Below are positions 27,772 to 37,755 of a DNA stretch of 64,000 nt, in pieces. Every line of letters starts with the position of its first letter. Within the stretch, counting starts at the first letter, position 1. A program made the position numbers and the translations under genes. Under the pieces are notes generated by a model that saw only the letters and a list, made by a program, of their open reading frames with translations, was not told the origin of the DNA and searched no databases. The DNA is from Thiomicrorhabdus aquaedulcis. Its GTDB lineage: Bacteria > Pseudomonadota > Gammaproteobacteria > Thiomicrospirales > Thiomicrospiraceae. The stretch covers positions 1,674,001 through 1,738,000 of the forward strand of contig NZ_AP018722.1 of assembly GCF_004001325.1 (NCBI RefSeq), read 5' to 3'.

Positions 27772-28623
27772 GTGACATCAAGCCCACCCAACACACACCC
27801 ATTAACCCTATTCATTGAGCGCGTGGTGCAAACCCCGCAACCTGGCGGGTATGCGCTGATAAACATCACCCTAAACGCACCCATCACCCTGTCGCTCGCC
27901 CAACAGTTTGGGGCGTTTTATTGGCACCCTCTGCAAGCCAATACAGCACCTTTGGCGATGTATCTTTTTGACCAGACCCCGCTTAACCTGCAACTGTTAA
28001 GCCCAACCACCTTAGACGATGCCGCGCTATTGCAATGGACAAATGCACACATCACCTTGCAAACCGCTCCGCAGCCTGTCTTTAATAATGCGTTGTTTAA
28101 CACGCTTATCAACTCACCAACCGCCCAGCAAGCAAACCTGCTTATTTTGGCCAGTGAAGCACGACTGGCCAATGCGTTGTATTTGGCCAAGCAACGTCAA
28201 GCTAAACAGCGTCAAACCAAAGCAAACACACCTCACCAAACAGGCAACACCTTGGTGCTATTACACGCCTCTAAAACCTTTGGATTTGTGGTTAAGCCCG
28301 CACGATTTATGGTGCCCAGCATGCCCGCGCAAGCGATTGGCGCGTGTGAATTATTAGAAGACTGGGGCATAGCCAATCGCCTTGCCAGTGAAGCTGAATT
28401 AGTGGGCTGTTACCCAGGCCACCTTGATCAACTGCTCACACTTTGGGCATCAGCACAACCAAACCCAGCCTATTTAAAGGATATCAACAACGTTAATAGC
28501 ATTAATGACATGAGCCAGGACTGGCAAGTGATCAGTTTTGTAGACGATGAACAATACGCTGACATTAAGATTGCCTGCGCACAATTTGACTGGCTAAATT
28601 TAACGACACCTTTGCACGTCTAA
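27772..28623 (+). CDS. unknown protein downstream of the pyr operon
   Basis: A 283-residue protein I cannot place with confidence. It begins at GTG behind AAGGA. There is no signal peptide or membrane segment. The order of an N-terminal beta-rich part (GYALINITLNAPI) followed by an alpha/beta part with LLILASEARLANALYLA and AIGACELLEDWGIANR faintly recalls ferredoxin-reductase-fold subunits such as the PyrK electron-transfer partner of dihydroorotate dehydrogenase, but the C-terminal cysteine cluster of PyrK is absent. The position after pyrR-pyrB-pyrC' hints at a pyrimidine link; this is inference only. Confidence 0.6.
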   Translation: MTSSPPNTHPLTLFIERVVQTPQPGGYALINITLNAPITLSLAQQFGAFYWHPLQANTAPLAMYLFDQTPLNLQLLSPTTLDDAALLQWTNAHITLQTAPQPVFNNALFNTLINSPTAQQANLLILASEARLANALYLAKQRQAKQRQTKANTPHQTGNTLVLLHASKTFGFVVKPARFMVPSMPAQAIGACELLEDWGIANRLASEAELVGCYPGHLDQLLTLWASAQPNPAYLKDINNVNSINDMSQDWQVISFVDDEQYADIKIACAQFDWLNLTTPLHV

Positions 28624-28637
28624 GGTGTAAAGGTGTC
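28605..28637 (+). terminator. hairpin over the stop codon of the unknown gene
   Basis: GACACCTTTGCAC and GTGTAAAGGTGTC form a stem around a seven-base loop at the end of the gene. No long T-run follows, so termination is uncertain. Confidence 0.4.
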
Positions 28638-28688
28638 ATTAAAACCATATATTTAAACTGAGCGCACGACTTATGGCGCTTACAGTGC

Positions 28689-28919
28689 TTACTCTTCTAA
28701 CGCTTCAATTGACGAGGCACGTTTGCGAGTGGTTTTAGCCAATTTTTCTAAATCTTTGGCTAAATCGTGCAAAGCTTTGGATACGGTATCACCAATGGCG
28801 GCCTCAACCAATATTTGCAACTCTTCAAACGCCTCATCACCCAACACATTGCGTTGTTCTTTTGTAAGGCTGCGCTTAAACCCTTCTGTAACAGAATAGG
28901 CGTGTTTATCAATTTTCAT
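28689..28919 (-). CDS. small conserved-looking hypothetical protein
   Basis: A 76-residue charged protein, MKIDKHAYSV to the acidic end SSIEALEE, with helical heptad character from about 25 to 70. I chose the ATG at 28919 because AGAGAG precedes it; upstream in-frame codons lack a site. It lies 98 bases downstream of ppk2 on the same strand and may share its transcript. No family recognised. Confidence 0.6.
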   Translation of the reverse strand: MKIDKHAYSVTEGFKRSLTKEQRNVLGDEAFEELQILVEAAIGDTVSKALHDLAKDLEKLAKTTRKRASSIEALEE

Positions 28920-29016
28920 AAAACTCTCTTTTCTTTTTAGGTCTATTTGTTTATGTCTGTTTAACTGTATCAAGACATTAGCAATTTAAGCATTTGCCTT
29001 GCGTTATTTCATCGGT

Positions 29017-29817
29017 TTAATCGGTCTGAAAAATATCCTCGCCCGAGCTCAAAATTAAAGGGTCGGGCTTGCCAACCACGTCAACGTCCTTACCCGCGTA
29101 CGGAATCACGTTTAAAACATGGCGCATGGCCTCTAAACGGGCGCGCCTTTTATCGTTAGACTTAACCACCGTCCACGGTGCGTGTAGGGTATTGGTGTAA
29201 AAAAACATGTCCTCTTTAGCCTTAGTATACTCATCCCAACGGTCTAGCGAGGCTAAATCCATAGGGCTTAACTTCCATTGTTTAAGCGGATCATGTTTAC
29301 GGGCATTAAAGCGGCGCAACTGCTCTTTGCGCCCTACCGAAAACCAAAACTTAACCAAACGTACTCCATTGGCCGTAATCATTCGCTCAAACTCAGGCGC
29401 TTGATGCATAAATTGATTAAATTCGGGTGGCGTGCAAAAGCCCATAACCCGCTCTACTCCCGAACGGTTGTACCAAGAACGGTCAAACAAGACAATTTCG
29501 CCCGCAGTGGGTAAGTTTTGAATGTAACGCTGAAAATACCATTGACCTTTTTCAATGTCGCTAGGCTTATCTAACGCCACCACACGAGCACCACGTGGAT
29601 TAAGATGCTCCATCATCCGCTTAATTGTGCCACCTTTGCCCGCCGCATCTCGGCCTTCAAACACCAAAACCACCCGCTCATCGTTTTCTTTAACCCAACG
29701 TTGTAACTTAAGAAACTCAATTTGCAGCAAGCGTTTGGTGGCTTCATAAGACGCATGGTCAATTTTCTCTTTATAGGGATAATTGTTTTCACTGGACATT
29801 ACTTTTTTCACGTGCAC
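29017..29817 (-). CDS. ppk2: polyphosphate kinase 2
   Basis: Transfers phosphate between polyphosphate and nucleotides. Walker A-like GRDAAGKGGTIKRMMEHLNP (about 55-74), the lid arginines, and Walker B-like VLFDRSWYNRSGVERVMG define the single-domain class I PPK2 type. Length is about 260 residues. The start is uncertain: GTG at 29817, a second GTG six bases in with AGAGG before it, or the ATG at 29799 are all possible. It is divergent from yggS, with a MITE between. Confidence 0.92.
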   Translation of the reverse strand: MHVKKVMSSENNYPYKEKIDHASYEATKRLLQIEFLKLQRWVKENDERVVLVFEGRDAAGKGGTIKRMMEHLNPRGARVVALDKPSDIEKGQWYFQRYIQNLPTAGEIVLFDRSWYNRSGVERVMGFCTPPEFNQFMHQAPEFERMITANGVRLVKFWFSVGRKEQLRRFNARKHDPLKQWKLSPMDLASLDRWDEYTKAKEDMFFYTNTLHAPWTVVKSNDKRRARLEAMRHVLNVIPYAGKDVDVVGKPDPLILSSGEDIFQTD

Positions 29818-29880
29818 CTCTTTATGTTTTAGGTTGATTTTATAGCTATAATTTAGTCTCTATTTATTTTATTGTTTACT

Positions 29881-30039
29881 GAGACCTTTGCACGAGTGAA
29901 GTGCGAAAGAAAAATGAGGGAAAATTTAACTGATTGCGGCGGAATACGCAGTGAATAGCTGGCTATTCGCAAGTTTTTTAACAAAAATCAGGTGAATTTT
30001 AACCATTTTTATTCGTGCATTCACTCGTGCAAAGGTCTC
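29881..30039. mobile_element. 159-bp MITE-like palindrome, copy 1
   Basis: Begins GAGACCTTTGCACGAGTGAA and ends with its reverse complement TTCACTCGTGCAAAGGTCTC, an exact 20-bp terminal inverted repeat. Inner arms (GTGAATAGC/GCTATTCGC and AAAATTTAACTGATT/AATCAGGTGAATTTT) make most of the element able to fold as one hairpin. TTACT flanks both ends (29876-29880 and 30040-30044), a likely 5-bp target duplication. No reading frame. It lies between ppk2 and yggS, 15 bases before the yggS start. Confidence 0.85.
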
Positions 30040-30054
30040 TTACTAGAGAGTCTT

Positions 30055-30771
30055 ATGTCATATAACCTTACGCCATACCATTTAATAACACAATATCAAG
30101 CGGTGCAAACCCGACTTAAATCTGCGTGCCAACTTGCGCAACGCCCACTTAGTTCGGTGAAATTATTGGCTGTAAGCAAAACTAAACCTATAGAGGCTAT
30201 TGAAACCTTAGCCCAGGCTGGACAACTCGCATTTGGTGAAAACTATGTGCAAGAATCATTGACTAAAATCGCCCAGCGTCCCGATTTAGAATGGCACTTT
30301 ATTGGCCCCATTCAGTCCAATAAAACCAAACCCATTGCCGAACACTTTGCCTGGGTGCACAGCGTAGACAGACTTAAAATTGCCCAACGCTTAAGCCAGC
30401 AACGCCCCAATCACTTACCTCCGCTTAACATTTTATTAGAGGTAAATATTAGCGCACAGCCCAGTAAAGCCGGCTTTACCCCGCAAGAGGTTATAGACAA
30501 TATGGCGACTATAAGCGCACTGCCTCACTTAGTGGTGCGCGGTTTAATGGCCATTCCCGAGCCGGCCAGCACGCTAGACGCGCAACGCCAGCCCTTTGCA
30601 CAGATGCACGCCTTATTAAAAACCTTACAAACCGCACACCCAGAGTTACCATTAGATACGCTGTCTATGGGCATGTCTGGTGATTTAGAAGCGGCCATCT
30701 TAGAAGGCGCGACCCTAGTGCGAATTGGCACCGATATTTTTGGTGCGCGAGATTACCCAAAAAATGCCTAA
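30055..30771 (+). CDS. yggS: PLP homeostasis protein YggS
   Basis: A single-domain alanine-racemase-fold protein that binds pyridoxal phosphate and buffers its level. LAVSKTKP near residues 36-43 holds the PLP lysine, with GENYVQE, WHFIGPIQSNK, and SMGMSGDLEAAI following. The ATG at 30055 gives 238 residues; an in-frame start at 29992 lies inside the MITE and is rejected. It is separated from its usual partners proC-yggT by seven kilobases. Confidence 0.94.
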   Translation: MSYNLTPYHLITQYQAVQTRLKSACQLAQRPLSSVKLLAVSKTKPIEAIETLAQAGQLAFGENYVQESLTKIAQRPDLEWHFIGPIQSNKTKPIAEHFAWVHSVDRLKIAQRLSQQRPNHLPPLNILLEVNISAQPSKAGFTPQEVIDNMATISALPHLVVRGLMAIPEPASTLDAQRQPFAQMHALLKTLQTAHPELPLDTLSMGMSGDLEAAILEGATLVRIGTDIFGARDYPKNA

Positions 30772-30953
30772 AAATTCATGCAGTTAAGGCGATTAAATCG
30801 CCTAAATCGTCTAAAAAAACTTCTTAACGACCAACTCAATGCGCCCAAGCAAATCAATGCGGTTTTTATGTGAATTTTTTATGGTTTTATAATCTGTTAA
30901 TGCGCATAATGTTTCGATTAATCGGGCTTTTCCGACAAGACAGGAATACTTTT

Positions 30954-33631
30954 ATGAAACTTACCCCCAAACTTATTCTTAGTTTTTTAACCATAGGTAT
31001 TTTACCCCTACTCGTTTTTGGGATCATTTCTGTCAACACCGCCGACACCGGACTTAAGTCTTTAGCGCACCAACAATTAGAATCGGTGAGAGACCTCAAG
31101 AAAAAAACCATTGAGCGTTACTTTGCCACCATAGATGCTCAGGTGATGACGTTAGCCGACACCCAAGTTGTGCTGCAAGCCATGTTTTATTTGCCTACTC
31201 AAGTAAAAACTTATGCTAGTTTAGCCGACAAAAATGCAGATCAAATGCCCAGCTTGAGACAAGCCTTAACCGATTTCTATCAAAAAAATCACCCACAAGT
31301 TTTACCCGTAATGCCCAATTTTGTTGAGCAGCTGTCGCCCACCACCGTGATGATGCAAACTGATTATTTAATTGATAATCCACACGATTTAAACAATCGT
31401 TGGAAACTCAATAAAGCCAACAGTGCCACGGCGTATCACGCCATTCACGCGTCCATGCAACCGGTGGTGCGAAAGTTTATCCAAAACGCCCAATTTCTTG
31501 ACCTTTACCTAGTCGACATCAATAGCCATGACGTGCTTTATTCGGTCAACAAATCGGTGGATTTTGGTATTAACCTTAAACAAGCACCGTATCAAACTAC
31601 TGGACTTGCGCGTGCTTATCAGGCAAGCCAAGGATTACAACAAGGTCAAACCCACTTTACCGATTTTTCTGGCTACGCTCCCACCCAAGGCTTGCCCGTT
31701 GCTTTTGTAAGTACACCCGTGGTGTTTGAAGGAAAAACGCTGGGTATTTTAATAATTGAAATAAACCACAATGCAATTAACGATATTCTATTTGACCGCT
31801 CAGGCATGGGCAGCACCGGCGAAACCTTTCTAGTTGGGCAAGACAAGCTGCTTAGAACCAATGCACAACAGCAACCCGAGCGCTTTAACATTAACACCGT
31901 CTTTGCCAACCCACAGAGCCACCAAATGCAACATCCGGCCATTGATTTGGCATTGAACAATAAAGCAGGCATTATCGACTCGCCTTCCTACACCAACACC
32001 CCTACTTTAACAGCCTACGCACCGCTTAATATTAAAGGAACACAATGGGTTATTTTGGCTGAAATGCAAGATGCTGAAGCCTTTGCCTCTTCAGAGCATT
32101 TGTTGAACCTAGCGTTAAGTGTTGGATTTTTATCTATTTTATTCATCACCTTAATTGCCACCTATTTAGCGCGCAGCATTTCCAACCCCATACATCGTTT
32201 AGTAGAAACACTGCACCGCGTTCATGAAAGCAGTAACTTTACATTACGCCATACGGCCCACCGTCAAGACAGTGTAGAATTACAAAACGCTGGCTCTGCC
32301 TTAAACGCCCTAATGCAAAACCTTGAAACCTCTTTTAATGATATTGAAAAGGTCATGGAAGCCATTGCTAAAGGGAAATTTAACCAACGTGTCACCGCCA
32401 ATTTACACGGCGATTTAGAAAAGCTTAAAACGTTTGTAAACGCCTCGGCAGACAGCGTTGAAAACACCATGAGCGCCCTGTCAGAAGTTATGACCGGGAT
32501 TGCAGAAGGACATTTTTCGGTTCGTCTTGATGCTCGCATTCAGGGTGAATTAAAAACCAAAGTAGACTTTGCCATGAGCCAAATGGAAAAAGCCATACTC
32601 ACGATTGCAGATGCCATGGAGTTTGCGGCCAAAGGCAATTTTTCGCATCGGGTTGAAGGCGATTTAAAAGGCGATATGGCGCGCTTAAAAAATTCGGTCA
32701 ACCTGTCTTTAACCGAAATTCAATCGGCTGTTGATGAAATCACCGACTCTGCCAAAGCCCTTGCTAAAGGTGATTTAACCCAACTGGCCAGCGGCAAACA
32801 CGAAGGTGAATTGCATGAGTTACAGCACGCCATAAACCACTCAATTAAACACCTTAACCAAATGATTGAAGGTGTTCGCCTTGCCGCCAATACCGTGACT
32901 CTTGGTGCCAACGAAATTTCTAACAGCAGCCAAGACCTAAACGGTCGCACGCAACAACAAGCCGCCGCATTAGAGCAAACAGCGGCGGCTATGGAACAGA
33001 TGACCGCTTCGGTTAGAGGCAACTCTGACCATGCACAGCGCGCCGCACATTTGGCGGCAAACGCTCAAGGAGTGACTCAAAAAGGCGTTGAAATCATGCA
33101 AAAAACCATTGATTCGATGAAAGATATTGAAAGCGCCAGCAATCAAATTAATGACATTATTGGTCTTATTGACAGCGTGGCTTTTCAAACCAATTTATTG
33201 GCTTTAAATGCTGCCGTCGAAGCGGCTAGAGCGGGAGAAGCGGGACGAGGTTTTGCAGTGGTAGCGGCAGAAGTACGCAATCTTGCAGGTCGCTCTGCCG
33301 AAGCGGCCAATCAAATCAAAAACTCATTGGTAATGCCGGTCAACAAATTAAGCAAGGCACTCAGCTGGTAAATCAATCCAGCGAATCTCTTAACGACATT
33401 AATCAAGCCATTGTTCAGGTTAACGACATTGTCAATGACATAAGTCACGCCAGTAATGAACAAGCCACAGGCATCTCTCAGGTGAACTTATCCATCACTG
33501 AAATGGATCAATCTACCCAGCAAAATGCCACATTGGTTGAAAACTTGGCATCGCATGCCGATAACGTTGACCTGCAAGCCAAAAAACTGCAAGACTCTGT
33601 GGCAAGCTTTGTGACACAAAAACGCATCTAA
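30954..33631 (+). CDS. methyl-accepting chemotaxis protein with serial HAMP domains, frameshifted
   Basis: A membrane chemoreceptor. An N-terminal membrane helix (about 8-30), a Cache-like periplasmic sensor (to about 380), a second membrane helix, then three or more HAMP-like units, each ending in a GDL-type turn, and the MCP signalling domain with [20 protein letters not shown] near 755-774. The ATG at 30954 has AGGA eight bases upstream. The continuous frame stops early at 33371; restoring one base in or next to the A-run near 33317-33322 continues the protein through [17 protein letters not shown] to a stop at 33629-33631, about 892 residues. A sequencing deletion is likely. No CheB/CheR pentapeptide is visible at the end. 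Confidence 0.88.
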
Positions 33632-33650
33632 AACATCGCGGTTTAAAGTA

Positions 33651-33691
33651 TCTGCAAAGACCTCTCTTAATTTTTTTAAGACCTTTGCAGA
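33651..33691. terminator. hairpin after the chemoreceptor, possible MITE-end remnant
   Basis: TCTGCAAAG (33651-33659) pairs with CTTTGCAGA (33683-33691) around a loop containing seven T. The right side, GACCTTTGCAGAGGTAAGGC, resembles the left end of the 159-bp MITE, so it may be a decayed end. It separates the convergent chemoreceptor and the next gene. Confidence 0.45.
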
Positions 33692-33771
33692 GGTAAGGCG
33701 GGAAAAATTTCTTTAAATAAATTTTTTAAATGAACTCTTTAACCATGGCTGATTTCTAAGACACGTCTTGA

Positions 33772-34797
33772 TTAGGCTTGATTAGGCTTGTCTTGATTAG
33801 GTTGGTCATTTTGGTTGTCGGGATTAGGGGCGCTAAGCGCATTGCCCTCTTCCGCCTGACTTAACGGTTCCGCTTTGGCCTGCGCCCACTCTACTAACGT
33901 TTTATGAAAACTTTGCACCCGCTCAAACCACCCAGACTCACCTTCTTGCCCCCCAAAACGCTGCGTAAGCGTGTTGCCCATTAAGGTATCTATGCTGTTT
34001 TTAGCGTTTAAAAACTGTTCATCCAACCGCTCAATGGCGACTTGCCATTGTTGTAAATACGGCGGTAAGTCGCTTAGGCTTGCACTGTTTTGAGCCGCTT
34101 GCGCGTTTTCTGCATCAGCGGCGTGTTGTACGTCGCTGTATTGAGCCAAGGCCGCTTGTTGATAGCGACTGGTGACGCTTTGCGTTTGCGTTAAATTAAA
34201 CTGTACGCTTTGCAGTTGTCCAAAGTTAATATTCATGTCTTGTGCTTGCTGCAAGGCACTTTCAATGTCGCCGTTAAAAAAGGTATTGGCCAGCTGATCC
34301 ACCTGCGCAAACACCTCAAACACAGCGTTTAATTCATCTTCGTTCAACTCGCCGTTTACGCTAAAGCCAAAACGTTCTTCAAACGCGCTGGCCTCTAATG
34401 CTTGCGTGCTGGCAAAGTACCGCGCACCCACAGGTTGCGTGGCTGATGCGTCAGCGTCAGTCCATTGCGAGCGTTCTTGCGACTGACTTAACGACTGATA
34501 GTGAGCGTACAACTGCCTAAAATCGACCGTAACCGTATCACCCTCTTTGGTTTTAAGTTGCAAGCTCATGGTTTCGCTGTATTGATAAGATTGCTCAATT
34601 TGCGAAATGTTGCTCATTGAACTCATTCGAGTGGTAGGCGATGACGACAACCCACCCATGGGCGCTGTATTTGGCGGGTTATTGGTATTGTTAAACGAAT
34701 TTAACCCTGAACGTAACTCAGGCGATTTAGCCTCGGATGCGTTAAATGGCGTAAACAGTTTAGCCGACAATGGATTTGGAATAATTGAATTTGCCAT
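33772..34797 (-). CDS. uncharacterised Gln/Ser-rich protein
   Basis: A 341-residue soluble-looking protein with no signal peptide. The first 80 residues are low-complexity (Asn, Pro, Ser), the middle contains a helical segment around ERFGFSVNGELNEDELNAVF (about 145-165) that looks EF-hand-like or DUF5610-like, and the C-terminal 25 residues are Asn/Asp/Gln/Pro repeats. ATG at 34797 has AAGGAG five bases upstream. I cannot assign a function; a link to the neighbouring chemoreceptor is possible but not shown. Confidence 0.7.
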   Translation of the reverse strand: MANSIIPNPLSAKLFTPFNASEAKSPELRSGLNSFNNTNNPPNTAPMGGLSSSPTTRMSSMSNISQIEQSYQYSETMSLQLKTKEGDTVTVDFRQLYAHYQSLSQSQERSQWTDADASATQPVGARYFASTQALEASAFEERFGFSVNGELNEDELNAVFEVFAQVDQLANTFFNGDIESALQQAQDMNINFGQLQSVQFNLTQTQSVTSRYQQAALAQYSDVQHAADAENAQAAQNSASLSDLPPYLQQWQVAIERLDEQFLNAKNSIDTLMGNTLTQRFGGQEGESGWFERVQSFHKTLVEWAQAKAEPLSQAEEGNALSAPNPDNQNDQPNQDKPNQA

Positions 34798-35030
34798 ACA
34801 CACTCCTTAAGCACAGTTGAGACTTTAAAGAGTTATCGGCCGTCAACTTAAATGCTTTAATTTTTAAAGCGTAACAATAAAAAATGCTTGATTTACATCA
34901 AGTTACCAGGGCTGGTCAGTTTAAAAACCGGCATAATTTGGCTTAAATTTATTTACAATCAACTTAAGATTAAAGCACATTTATCATTCATTGACCTAAA
35001 TTAACTGAGGTGATTCAATAAAAACATCTC

Positions 35031-35189
35031 GAGATCTTTGCACGAGTGAGGTGCGAGAAAAAAATGAGATAAAATTTACCTGATTGCGGCGAAAAACGCA
35101 GTGAATAGCGGGCTATTCGCAAGGTTTTTAACAAAAATCAGGTAAATTTTAGCCATTTTTTACCGTGCCTTGACTCGTGCAAAGGTCTC
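35031..35189. mobile_element. 159-bp MITE-like palindrome, copy 2
   Basis: Same length, order and orientation as the copy at 29881-30039, with scattered differences. The left end is GAGATCTTTGCACGAGTGA and the right end TGACTCGTGCAAAGGTCTC. The inner arms AAAATTTACCTGATT/AATCAGGTAAATTTT are exact here. No target duplication is evident. It sits 25 bases upstream of the multihaem cytochrome start. The rest of the 34798-35214 gap holds one imperfect palindrome, ACCAGGGCTGGT, and nothing else I can name. Confidence 0.85.
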
Positions 35190-35214
35190 TAACTTATTGT
35201 TAAAAAAGGTCATC

Positions 35215-37527
35215 ATGAAAATACCTGCCAATGCCATTGCTACACCCTGTTGTTCGCCGCTCTCAACCCTTCGTCAATCACGTCAATCACATCCACTTAC
35301 GTGGCTATTTTTTTTATTAAGCTTTTTGCTTATGCTAGGTCTAAACGGTTGCGGCAGTGGTTCGGGTGGCGGCTCGCCTATATCCTCACTGCCGAGCATA
35401 ACCCTAAACGACGCAACCGCACTGCCCGAGCAAACTCAGGTGGTTTTAAACGTTAGCCTGTCAAAAGCGGCCAATAAAGACATCACATTTAACTACCAAA
35501 CCTTAGATGGCTCTGCGCTCGTTAATATCGACTACCTAGTCGCATCGGGCAGTGTAACCATTGCTGCGGGTCTTACCAGTGCCAGCTTACCGGCCATTAA
35601 TCTGGTGGCCAATCGTGATACCACGACCACCAAAATGTTTCATGTCACCTTAAGCAATCCAATCAATGCCACTTTAAGCGACGACACCGCGGTGATTACT
35701 TTAGCCAGCGACAACGAAAGCGCGCTGTTTAGCAACCCGGCCTACACCGTTAACTGGGGCGTAAAAGGGGTGTTTACAAATGCGACCCAATGCGCCAGCT
35801 GTCACACAGGCACCAGCACCATAATGAACGCCAATGGCGAAGACGTAAGCCCAGTCACCCAATGGCAACACAGTATTATGGCGCACGCCCTTAACGACCC
35901 TTACTTTACCGCTGTAGTGGAAGAGGAAACCCACCAATTTGCCGATAAAAAAGTCTTTATTGAAGACACCTGCCTACGTTGTCACGCCCCAATGGCGTAC
36001 ACCCACGCCCATCAAAACATTGAACTGCTCACCCCTGACCCAACCGGCTTACTGCCCAACGGCGGCTACGCCATGAGCCAGGCGATGATTGACCCACACG
36101 CCCGTGAAGGCGTGGCGTGTACCGCGTGCCATCAAATGCAAGACCAAAACTTGGGCACGGCCGCGTCTATGAGTGGGCATTACAGCATTAAATCGCTGAC
36201 CGAAAACAACGGTGTAGACCCCACTATTTTTGGCCCTTATACCAGTCCGGTGGGTCAAGCCATGCAAAACAACACCCTTTACACACCCCAATACGCCGCG
36301 CACATTCACAGCTCGGCGCTGTGCGCCACGTGCCATAATTTGTACACCCCCACGCTCGATTTAAGCGGTGCGCCGGTCATGATTGACGTAGGCGGCACCC
36401 AAACGTTGTCGCAGTTTCCCGAACAAGCGCCCTATTGGGAGTGGCTTAACAGCCGCTATTCTGACCCAGCTAATTCCGAGGCCAAAACCTGTCAGGCCTG
36501 TCACATGGTTCCTCCCGAAGAAGGCTTTACCACTGCAATTAGCACCAAACCCAATAATGCGCCACTGCGTCCTAGCGCAACCGATTTAGCCACAGTTGCT
36601 ACTTCGCAATTTTCGACTCACGAGATGGTCGGCGGTAACGAGTATTTATTAAACCTGTTAAAAACGTACACCACCGAACTCGGAATCGCCGACAAAACAA
36701 CAAGCACGGGGTTTGATGCAAAAATCAATCAAACCAAAGTGCTGTTGCAAAACTCAGCCACATTGGACATTGGCACCACCACGGTGGCCAATAACATATT
36801 AAATGTGCCGCTTACCATCACCAACTTAACCGGCCACAAACTGCCCACCAGCTACCCATCCAGACGCATGTGGGTGCATTTCACCGTAAAAGACAACACC
36901 GGAGCCACGGTGTTTGAATCGGGCGCGGTTGACGCCAATGGACGCATTGCCAAAGACAGCAAATTTACCCAATCCGAGTGTTTAAGCGTGACCAAAGACG
37001 ATGCGACCTTTGACTACACCACCTGCTACCAACCGCACCAAAACCTTATAAATGACCCAAATCAAGTGGCCATTTACGAATCGGTATTGGGCGATGTAAA
37101 TCAAGACATTACCCATGTACTGTTGCACGCGCGCCAATACTTAAAAGACAATCGCATTCCGCCCATGGGCTGGACGCAGGCCAATCGCCACCCCAACCCA
37201 GTGGATGTAAACATTTACGACGACGGCATTGTGGGCTTAGCACAAGCTGACGCCAACTTTGCCAGCGGTGCCAACACGGTCAACGGCGCGGACGGCAAAG
37301 ACACCCTAACCTATCAAGTTAACATTGCCAGCGTCGCCTTGCCCCTGCGCATAGAAGCGCGCTTACTTTACCAAACCATTAGACCCAGCTTTGTAGACGC
37401 ACTGCACGCTGATCAACACATCGAAGGCGACAGCCACGTGCGCCGCTTTAAAACCATGTACGCCCAAACCCCACCCACTCCGAGCGTATTGGCCACCGTT
37501 GAAGGCGCGTACACCGCCGCGCCTTAA
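35215..37527 (+). CDS. five-haem c-type cytochrome lipoprotein with Calx-beta domain
   Basis: A 770-residue exported electron-transfer protein. The signal peptide ends in the lipobox LGLNGC, followed by a Gly/Ser linker. A Calx-beta-like domain spans about 55-170 (YQTLDGSALVNIDYLVASGS). Five CxxCH haem sites follow near residues 192, 252, 301, 369 and 425 (CASCH, CLRCH, CTACH, CATCH, CQACH). The C-terminal 300 residues are haem-free and beta-rich. It is probably anchored to the outer membrane; partner and substrate are unknown. The ATG at 35215 is preceded by AAAGGT. It stands alone, with a MITE before and a cluster of CCAGGCCTGG palindromes after. Confidence 0.85.
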   Translation: MKIPANAIATPCCSPLSTLRQSRQSHPLTWLFFLLSFLLMLGLNGCGSGSGGGSPISSLPSITLNDATALPEQTQVVLNVSLSKAANKDITFNYQTLDGSALVNIDYLVASGSVTIAAGLTSASLPAINLVANRDTTTTKMFHVTLSNPINATLSDDTAVITLASDNESALFSNPAYTVNWGVKGVFTNATQCASCHTGTSTIMNANGEDVSPVTQWQHSIMAHALNDPYFTAVVEEETHQFADKKVFIEDTCLRCHAPMAYTHAHQNIELLTPDPTGLLPNGGYAMSQAMIDPHAREGVACTACHQMQDQNLGTAASMSGHYSIKSLTENNGVDPTIFGPYTSPVGQAMQNNTLYTPQYAAHIHSSALCATCHNLYTPTLDLSGAPVMIDVGGTQTLSQFPEQAPYWEWLNSRYSDPANSEAKTCQACHMVPPEEGFTTAISTKPNNAPLRPSATDLATVATSQFSTHEMVGGNEYLLNLLKTYTTELGIADKTTSTGFDAKINQTKVLLQNSATLDIGTTTVANNILNVPLTITNLTGHKLPTSYPSRRMWVHFTVKDNTGATVFESGAVDANGRIAKDSKFTQSECLSVTKDDATFDYTTCYQPHQNLINDPNQVAIYESVLGDVNQDITHVLLHARQYLKDNRIPPMGWTQANRHPNPVDVNIYDDGIVGLAQADANFASGANTVNGADGKDTLTYQVNIASVALPLRIEARLLYQTIRPSFVDALHADQHIEGDSHVRRFKTMYAQTPPTPSVLATVEGAYTAAP

Positions 37528-37551
37528 CGATTCATTCTATAAACCAGCTTT

Positions 37552-37645
37552 TACCAGGCCTGGTCACTTTTTTACAACCTGATGGCAACTTATTCAATCT
37601 TACCAGGCCTGGTAATCTAAACCAGGCTTGACCAGGCCTGGTCAA
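37552..37645. repeat. cluster of three CCAGGCCTGG palindromes
   Basis: Cores at 37554, 37603 and 37632, growing from 12 to 16 to 18 bp of symmetry, plus a degenerate ACCAGGCTTG at 37621. They fill the gap between the cytochrome and proC; spacing is 49 and 29 bases. This is the densest intergenic group in the window. Confidence 0.85.
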
Positions 37646-37755
37646 ATCATAAAACCGCGCGCAAGTTTTATCTTTGGCGTGTTTATCCTTTATAATAACC
37701 CGCTACAAAAAAGCCATGTTATGGTTTAAAGATGGGTTTAAGGGGATTATTGAAC

